Assembly: GCA_030613665.1 (NCBI GenBank)
Contig: JAUWLN010000074.1
Coordinates: 1-8,568 of the forward strand
DNA from: Dehalococcoidia bacterium
Lineage (GTDB): Bacteria; Chloroflexota; Dehalococcoidia; Dehalococcoidales; RBG-16-60-22
Reading direction: 5' to 3'
DNA length: 8,568 bases
Each line of letters starts with the position of its first letter. Position 1 is the stretch's first letter. Below the pieces are notes generated by a model. That model was not told where the DNA came from. It saw only the letters and a program-made list of their open reading frames with translations, and did no database searches. A program made the position numbers and the translations under genes. Below, one piece after another: positions 4,140 to 8,568 of the stretch.

Positions 4140-5999
4140 ATGGCAAAGAGCTTTCCTTACGGCGGATACATCGGGCAGCTACTGCGGGTCAATCTCAGCA
4201 ATAAAGGCATCACCAGGGAAGACCTCAGGGAGGACTGGGCAAGGGACTTCGTTGGCGGCGTCGGCTTAACGGCCCGAATCCTGTACGAAGAAATTCCGCC
4301 CAAAATCGATCCGCTGGGGCCTGAAAATAAGCTGGTCATGATGACCGGACCGGTTAACGGCACGATGATACCGGCAGCCTCGCGGTCCTCTTTCTGTGCC
4401 AAGTCACCGTACACCAAATCGTTTTTCCACAGCATCTTCGGCGGCTTTCTGGGCCCGGAGCTCAAGTTCGCCGGATACGATGGCCTGATAATTGAAGGAA
4501 AGGCAGACAAACCCGCCTATATCTGGATTGACGATGACAAAGTCGAAATCAGAGATGCCAGCCACCTCTGGGGCAAAGACCCGTTCACGGCGCAGGATAT
4601 ACTGCGTGGTGAGATTGGCGATGAGGAGATACACATCGCCACCATCGGGCTGGCCGGTGAGGAAAAAGCACCCTACGCCATGATTCTCTGCGATATCCGA
4701 GCGGCCGGTCGCGGCGGAATGGGGGCGGTGATGGGTTCGAAAAACCTCAAGGCAATCGCCGTCAGAGGCACCGGGGGCGTCACGGTGCCCAACATGCTCC
4801 GCGTCTATAACACCTCCGTCAGAATTAACGAGCTCTTTGCCAACAACCCGGGGGTACAGGGTCTCTCCGGCTACGGTACACCGCGTAATGTTGCCGCCAT
4901 GAACGAAGGCGGCATCATGCCCACCCGAAACTGGCAGACCGAGACCTTCAAAGGGATGAAGAATATCACCGGCGAGGCGATGAGGGAACAGGTGGTCAAG
5001 GGCCACCGTGCCTGCTTCGCCTGCTCCATTAACTGCACCAAATACAGCGTGGTACCCAGAGGTCCGTATAAATCAATCATCAACGGCGCCGACTACGAGA
5101 CGATTTACGCCTTTGGCACCATCTGCGAGGTGGACAACATCGAGGTGCTCTGCAAGGCGGACGAGCTCTGCGACTACTACGGAATCGACCTCATCTCCAC
5201 GGGGCTGTGTATCGGCTGGGCTATGGAGTGCTACGAGAAAGGAATTTTCACCAAAAAAGACACCGATGGCATTGATTTACGATTCGGCAACGCTGACGGC
5301 ATGCTCGAGATGATAGAAAAGATGGGCAAACGGGAGGGATTGGGAGAATTACTGGCTAAAGGCACAAGAGATGCCTCGAAGATTGTCGGCAGGGGTACCG
5401 AGCAGTTCGCCATCCAGAACAAGGGGCTGGAGTGGCCGGGTCATACCTGCCGCCCCTTTCCCGCCGCCGCGGTTGGCTACGCTACCGGTCCAAGAGGCGG
5501 CAGCCACCATGATATTCGACCCACCGCCGAGAAGAGCGGGCTGGTCGACCGCAAGACGCTCGAGGGAAAAGGGGCTCTGGCCGCCGAAATCAACCACTGG
5601 CTTATCCTCGGCGACTCCATGCTGGTATGCCATCTGGCTGAACCCGTCTGGGGGCCGCTCAGAATCAGCGAAAGCATGATAAATGCCCTGAACGCGGTAA
5701 CGGGATGGGAACTGGACTATGAAGGAGCCAGGAAGCTTGCGGAACGGGAATGGAACATGATACGCTGCTTCTCCGCCAGAGAGGGATTCACCCGCGAGGA
5801 TGACCGGCTTCCCGCCCGGTTTATGGAAGAGCCGGTGCCGGAAGGACCGATGCAGGGCAGCTACATCCCCAAGGAGACCCTCGAGCGACTCAAGGATGAT
5901 TACTTCACCTATCGAGGCTGGGATTTGAAGACCGGCAACCCAACCCGGAAGAAGCTGAGTGAACTGGGGCTGGACTTTGCCATAGATGATATCTGCTGA
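4140..5999 (+). CDS. Aldehyde ferredoxin oxidoreductase family protein (tungsten/molybdenum bis-pterin)
   Basis: A 619-residue cytoplasmic enzyme of the AOR family, full length. Family members oxidise aldehydes to carboxylates (R-CHO + H2O to R-COOH + 2H+ + 2e-), passing electrons to ferredoxin through one [4Fe-4S] cluster next to a W or Mo bis-pterin. Visible features in order are SRSSFCAKSP (81-90), GGFLGPELKFAGYDGLIIEG (101-120), the pterin-binding AAGRGGMGAVMGSKNLKAIA (188-207), cluster ligands C292, C295, C299 (CFACSINC) and distal C497 (GDSMLVC), DYETIYAFG (318-326) and GYATGPRGGSHH (446-457). The four cysteines match the known spacing of Pyrococcus furiosus AOR. The substrate cannot be read from sequence: AOR, FOR, GOR/GAPOR, WOR5-like and BamB (benzoyl-CoA reductase) enzymes share these motifs. 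The neighbouring kinase and aldolase suggest a sugar-derived aldehyde. It is translationally coupled to the MoaD-like gene. GC content is slightly higher than in the flanks. Confidence 0.93.
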   Translation: MAKSFPYGGYIGQLLRVNLSNKGITREDLREDWARDFVGGVGLTARILYEEIPPKIDPLGPENKLVMMTGPVNGTMIPAASRSSFCAKSPYTKSFFHSIFGGFLGPELKFAGYDGLIIEGKADKPAYIWIDDDKVEIRDASHLWGKDPFTAQDILRGEIGDEEIHIATIGLAGEEKAPYAMILCDIRAAGRGGMGAVMGSKNLKAIAVRGTGGVTVPNMLRVYNTSVRINELFANNPGVQGLSGYGTPRNVAAMNEGGIMPTRNWQTETFKGMKNITGEAMREQVVKGHRACFACSINCTKYSVVPRGPYKSIINGADYETIYAFGTICEVDNIEVLCKADELCDYYGIDLISTGLCIGWAMECYEKGIFTKKDTDGIDLRFGNADGMLEMIEKMGKREGLGELLAKGTRDASKIVGRGTEQFAIQNKGLEWPGHTCRPFPAAAVGYATGPRGGSHHDIRPTAEKSGLVDRKTLEGKGALAAEINHWLILGDSMLVCHLAEPVWGPLRISESMINALNAVTGWELDYEGARKLAEREWNMIRCFSAREGFTREDDRLPARFMEEPVPEGPMQGSYIPKETLERLKDDYFTYRGWDLKTGNPTRKKLSELGLDFAIDDIC

Positions 6000-6056
6000 A
6001 GCAGGCAGCCGTTTACTCTGAGAGCGCGGTTCTTATAGTTTCCAGGAACTCTCTCT

Positions 6057-6076
6057 CTCGGGATTCTTTTCCCGGG
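6057..6076. other. Hairpin between the convergent AOR and aldolase genes
   Basis: CTCGGGA (6057-6063) pairs with TCCCGGG (6070-6076), including one G-T wobble, around a six-base loop. No U run follows on either strand, so it is not a clear intrinsic terminator. It is the only notable structure in the 132-base gap where the two operons meet, and could still help end transcription or stabilise 3' ends. A CT dinucleotide run (6049-6059) adjoins it. Confidence 0.35.
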
Positions 6077-6131
6077 ATGAAAACTCGTATTTCAGCTCGC
6101 TTCTAAAAACCTATAGTAACCCCAGGCCCTG

Positions 6132-6998
6132 TCAAGCGTCCTTCACCCGTTTATCGGTTTCCGGCGGCTCTGGCGTGAAGGGCAAACGAGGGTAACCGGC
6201 ATCAATCCCGCGCAGTTTCAGAATCGCGTGGCAGGTGGGCACAGTAGGCCCATACTTGGTAATCAGCCTCACGGCCAGAACCTCTTCCTGGATTTGCATT
6301 AATTTCTCCCTGGCGCCATCCAGATACGCTTCATACAGCTTCCGAATCAGGTCGGGGTAAACATTCCCCAGTCCGGTAACCGCCGCTTTGGCACCGGCAT
6401 CAAAGGCCGCCACAAATATTGCTTCGGTACCGATAATCAAGTTCAGTTTGGGAAATTCTTTCAGCGCAAGCTGCGTGTGGTAGTAATTGACAATATCAAA
6501 GCTGCTATCCTTAACACCCCCTAACCCTTCCCTGGCAAGGCGGACCAGGAGATTTGAGGAGACTGAGTTGCCCGAGGCCTTCGGGTTATTATACAGGAAA
6601 ACCGGTATATCAACCGCGTTTATCAATTGCTGAAAGTGGACGAAAATATCGTCTTCACTGTAGCTGTTGTAGTAAGGGGTAATGGCGCCTACTGCCTTGG
6701 CTCCAATGCTTTCGGCATGGCGGGCCAATTCAACGGTGTTTTTAGTATCCGCTGTTCCCACATGAACGATTACCGGGACTCGACCTTTAGCCTGGTCAAC
6801 AATGATTTCAGCCGTTTTCTTGCGTTCCGCGATTGACATCATCGGCCCGCTACCATAAGTCCCGCACGGGAATAACCCCTGGGCATGAGGAACGATAAAA
6901 TCAACTATCTTCCGTGTACCCTCTTCGTAAATCTCACCTTCCTTGGTGAACGCGGTCATCATCGGCGGTATAATGCCTTTAAAATCAGACGCTTCCAT
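6132..6998 (-). CDS. DapA-family (class I) aldolase, probable 2-keto-3-deoxygluconate-type aldolase
   Basis: A 288-residue TIM-barrel lyase of the DHDPS/NAL family, which forms a Schiff base with pyruvate. K163 in GGVKDSS is the Schiff-base lysine and Y136 in YNNP the catalytic tyrosine; PYYN at 108-111 is the conserved partner tyrosine region. Features of lysine-pathway DHDPS are missing: GTTGES is replaced by GTYGSG (46-51), and the substrate-binding Arg after YNxP is Ala (A141 in PKASG). A glycine- and proline-bearing GxGP loop and an alanine at that position recall archaeal KD(P)G aldolases. With the KDG-type kinase 26 bases upstream, cleavage of KDG or KDPG to pyruvate plus glyceraldehyde (3-phosphate) is the best guess. 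N-acetylneuraminate lyase or a keto-deoxy sugar-acid dehydratase is also possible. The ATG start has AGGAGG at 7011-7006, seven bases upstream. Confidence 0.85.
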   Translation of the reverse strand: MEASDFKGIIPPMMTAFTKEGEIYEEGTRKIVDFIVPHAQGLFPCGTYGSGPMMSIAERKKTAEIIVDQAKGRVPVIVHVGTADTKNTVELARHAESIGAKAVGAITPYYNSYSEDDIFVHFQQLINAVDIPVFLYNNPKASGNSVSSNLLVRLAREGLGGVKDSSFDIVNYYHTQLALKEFPKLNLIIGTEAIFVAAFDAGAKAAVTGLGNVYPDLIRKLYEAYLDGAREKLMQIQEEVLAVRLITKYGPTVPTCHAILKLRGIDAGYPRLPFTPEPPETDKRVKDA

Positions 6999-7024
6999 AT
7001 CCAGTCCTCCTTAGTTTTTTTACA

Positions 7025-7984
7025 TCAGCGAGAGATGCTGCTTTCTCCAGTTAAAAATGCCTGTAGCTCCTGGGGGCCGGGTAAAGCCTGGTAGGGACCT
7101 GAAGCCATCAGGCAAAAAGCACCCAGAGCATTCCCCCAACGAGCGCATTGCTCCAGAGGTTGCTTCTCTAATAAACCAGCAACGAATCCGGCACCAAAAC
7201 AGTCCCCCGCCCCCATGCTGCTAACTGGATTTCTCACCGCAAAACCGGCGATATTCATCGCCTTGTCATCACCACATGCCAGAACGGCGCCTTTGTCTCC
7301 AGTCTTGACCACCAGATTGTTTATGCCCATGGCACGGACTTTGTCTATTGCCGCCGATAATTCCTGACAGTCCATCAGCAGCTTTAGCTCATTCTCGCCA
7401 GGCAGAACATAGGAACTTTTTTGCATCAACGGGATAAGAATGGAACGAGCGGTGGTGATATCACATAATCGCAAGCGCAAGTTAGGGTCAAACACGATTG
7501 TTTGCCCATTTTCAATCGCAATCTGGAACATCTTCTCCGTTGCCTGACAGGCAGACTCGCTCAATATCGGAGTGATTCCAGTAAGGTAGACAATTTTAGC
7601 CTGCTTAATATAGTCCGGGTCAATATCAACCGGGGATATCCGGCTTGCCGCAGATGACTGCCGGTAAAAGTAACAGTTAAATTCACCGTACACACGTTTT
7701 TCAACGAAAAAAACGCCTGTTTGAGCATCGGGGTCAAAGATAACTCTGGAGACGTCAATGCCTTCCCCTTTAATCGTCCTGAAAACTTCTTTCCCGAATT
7801 CATCATCACCCAACCGGGAAAACCAGCCACATTTAAAACCGAGGCGGGCCAGCCCGATGGCGAAATTATCCTCGGCACCACCCACCCATTTCTGGAAAGA
7901 ATTTATTTCTCGCAAAGGACCGCAACCCTGCGCTTCGAAGGCAATCATCGATTCACCCATAGTGATTACATCTATGGCGCTCAT
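7025..7984 (-). CDS. kdgK: PfkB-family sugar kinase, probable 2-keto-3-deoxygluconate kinase
   Basis: A 319-residue ribokinase-fold kinase. The N-terminal PfkB signature is GGAEDNFAIGLARLG (35-49), and the C-terminal one is GAGDCFGAGF (258-267), with D261 as catalytic base and the glycines as anion hole. YFYRQSSAASRISP (105-118) and VFDPNLRLRL (164-173) match the substrate-recognition segments usual in KDG kinases, which phosphorylate 2-keto-3-deoxygluconate to KDPG using ATP. Fructokinase or another sugar kinase is the alternative. It is the first gene of a two-gene operon with the DapA-family aldolase. The start is the ATG at 7984, with an AGGGGG site at 8000-7995 and a near-consensus promoter about 85 bases upstream. 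No membrane segments are present and the length is normal. Confidence 0.85.
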   Translation of the reverse strand: MSAIDVITMGESMIAFEAQGCGPLREINSFQKWVGGAEDNFAIGLARLGFKCGWFSRLGDDEFGKEVFRTIKGEGIDVSRVIFDPDAQTGVFFVEKRVYGEFNCYFYRQSSAASRISPVDIDPDYIKQAKIVYLTGITPILSESACQATEKMFQIAIENGQTIVFDPNLRLRLCDITTARSILIPLMQKSSYVLPGENELKLLMDCQELSAAIDKVRAMGINNLVVKTGDKGAVLACGDDKAMNIAGFAVRNPVSSMGAGDCFGAGFVAGLLEKQPLEQCARWGNALGAFCLMASGPYQALPGPQELQAFLTGESSISR

Positions 7985-8064
7985 TTATCCGCTTCCCCCT
8001 CTAATAAGTCGGGAGTCGAGTTACCATGGCCTGATACTGTTACGATGGAGTCCAACAAATTCCC

Positions 8065-8076
8065 GCATAATTATGC
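8065..8076. promoter_or_regulatory. Perfect palindrome over the kdgK -10, candidate operator
   Basis: GCATAATTATGC is a perfect 12-base palindrome that covers the -10 (CATAAT) of the kinase-aldolase promoter. A repressor dimer bound here would block transcription. Its sequence differs from the GTATAC operators of the GntR gene, so a different regulator is implied. A further inverted pair, GGTATG (8089-8094) and CATACC (8111-8116), surrounds the -35 region. Confidence 0.4.
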
Positions 8077-8098
8077 TAGCCCACTTCTGGTATGTCAA
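8070..8098 (-). promoter_or_regulatory. Sigma70-type promoter of the kinase-aldolase operon
   Basis: On the minus strand TTGACA (8098-8093) is followed after exactly 17 bases by CATAAT (8075-8070), a 5/6 match. Transcription would start near 8063, leaving a leader of roughly 80 bases before the kdgK ATG. The rest of the 8099-8217 stretch shows no gene or element I can support. Confidence 0.72.
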
Positions 8099-8211
8099 GT
8101 ACTGGATTATCATACCCAATTCGTGCCAGGCTCTATCCGGCATTTTGGGTTCACCATGAGTTTTTATCGTTGTGCCATCATAAGGAGCCATAAAAATAGC
8201 ACCCGGATATT

Positions 8212-8243
8212 AATAAAAGCTCGGCACGGTTTCGTGCCGAGCT
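8212..8243 (-). terminator. Rho-independent terminator after acpP
   Basis: AGCTCGGCACG and CGTGCCGAGCT form a perfect 11-bp GC-rich stem around a four-base loop (8218-8243). On the minus strand it is followed by TTTTATTA. It lies 32 bases past the acpP stop and separates acpP from the kinase-aldolase promoter. The U run is interrupted, but the stem is strong. Confidence 0.82.
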
Positions 8244-8275
8244 ACTCTATCAACTTACGATACGGAGCGGGAAAA

Positions 8276-8536
8276 TTAATTGTCTTCTACTCCCAGGTCC
8301 TTCAGGTAATCAATCGTGTTCTGAATGGTGACTATCTTTTCCGCGTCCTCATCCGGTATCTCAATCTTCTTCTCTGGAGTGCTGAATGTTTCTTCCAGTG
8401 ACATTATCAGCTCTACCAGGTCCAGAGAATCGGCCCCCAGGTCTTCAACGAAGCTCGCGGTAAGTTTTACGTTCTCTTCCTCCACACCAAGCTGCTCCAC
8501 AACTATGGGTTTTATTCGCTCAAAAATTGTCGCCAC
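8276..8536 (-). CDS. acpP: Acyl carrier protein
   Basis: An 86-residue acidic, four-helix protein that carries growing acyl chains in type II fatty acid synthesis in the cytoplasm. S37 in GADSLDLVEL is the 4'-phosphopantetheine attachment site within the classic DSL motif, and helix II (SLDLVELIMSLEETF) is the partner-binding helix. The C-terminal part (IPDEDAEKIVTIQNTIDYL) matches housekeeping ACPs. It is slightly longer than the E. coli protein (78 residues), by a small insertion near FSTPEKK and at the ends. The start is a GTG at 8536, backed by AGGGGG at 8549-8544, seven bases upstream. A strong terminator follows. The fab genes usually found near acpP would lie outside the window. There is no functional tie to the sugar-acid genes. 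Confidence 0.95.
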   Translation of the reverse strand: MATIFERIKPIVVEQLGVEEENVKLTASFVEDLGADSLDLVELIMSLEETFSTPEKKIEIPDEDAEKIVTIQNTIDYLKDLGVEDN

Positions 8537-8568
8537 GCTTTTGCCCCCTTTTCGGAAACCTTTTATCT

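Noticed and set aside
4404..5006. 200-codon open frame on the minus strand inside the AOR gene
   Set aside because: It lies fully antisense to a well-conserved AOR coding region; the high GC at third positions creates such frames.
4140..5999. Firm naming of the AOR as benzoyl-CoA reductase BamB or as a glyceraldehyde enzyme
   Set aside because: The shared cofactor and cluster motifs do not separate subfamilies by eye, and no other Bam genes are in the window. Kept as family-level only.
6132..6998. Lysine-pathway dihydrodipicolinate synthase (dapA)
   Set aside because: The GTTGE motif and substrate-binding Arg are missing, and the neighbour is a sugar-acid-type kinase, not a lysine gene.
7721..8401. 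226-codon open frame on the plus strand
   Set aside because: It runs antisense through the kdgK start, its promoter, the acpP terminator and half of acpP. It has no ribosome site or recognisable domain, so it is a shadow frame.
1..8568. CRISPR array, tRNA, rRNA or prophage elements
   Set aside because: No regularly spaced repeats, tRNA-like cloverleaf, rRNA segment or phage gene was seen on either strand.

Overview
The window looks like chromosomal DNA from an anaerobic bacterium. The main reason is a complete tungsten/molybdenum aldehyde:ferredoxin oxidoreductase (AOR) gene with its own ferredoxin and sulfur-carrier genes, a set found mostly in anaerobes. The acyl carrier protein, type I GntR regulator, Shine-Dalgarno sites and sigma70-like promoters show it is bacterial. 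Several genes start with TTG or GTG. An uncultured Chloroflexota (Dehalococcoidia-like) source would fit, but no taxonomic marker gene is present, so that is only a guess.

Layout: (1) 1-207 is the left end of an IS3-family insertion sequence, with the start of its orfA on the minus strand. (2) 208-800 holds a promoter, an orphan 115-residue gene and a strong terminator. (3) 825-2466, minus strand, is a phosphate module: a DUF47/PhoU-like protein overlapping a PiT-family phosphate transporter. Its leader carries a terminator-like hairpin and a possible 28-codon leader ORF. (4) 2467-2826 is a divergent control region with two GntR-type operators. (5) 2827-5999, plus strand, is a compact operon: GntR/FCD regulator, two-cluster ferredoxin, MoaD/ThiS-like protein, AOR. 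(6) 6132-7984, minus strand and convergent with the AOR operon, is a two-gene operon: 2-keto-3-deoxygluconate (KDG)-type sugar kinase, then a DapA-family aldolase that lacks hallmarks of lysine biosynthesis. It has a near-consensus promoter with a perfect palindrome over the -10. (7) 8218-8536, minus strand, is acpP with its own terminator.

How the genes may work together: the kinase and aldolase fit the lower part of an Entner-Doudoroff route for sugar acids (KDG to KDPG, then cleavage to pyruvate plus glyceraldehyde 3-phosphate, or direct cleavage to pyruvate plus glyceraldehyde). The AOR could oxidise the aldehyde and pass electrons to the small ferredoxin, while the MoaD-like protein supplies sulfur for the pterin cofactor. 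The FCD-type GntR regulator, a class that often senses carboxylic or sugar acids, appears to control its own operon through two GTATAC-centred operators 64 bp apart. The individual gene families are well supported. The joint pathway is inference, and no sugar-acid dehydratase or transporter lies in the window.
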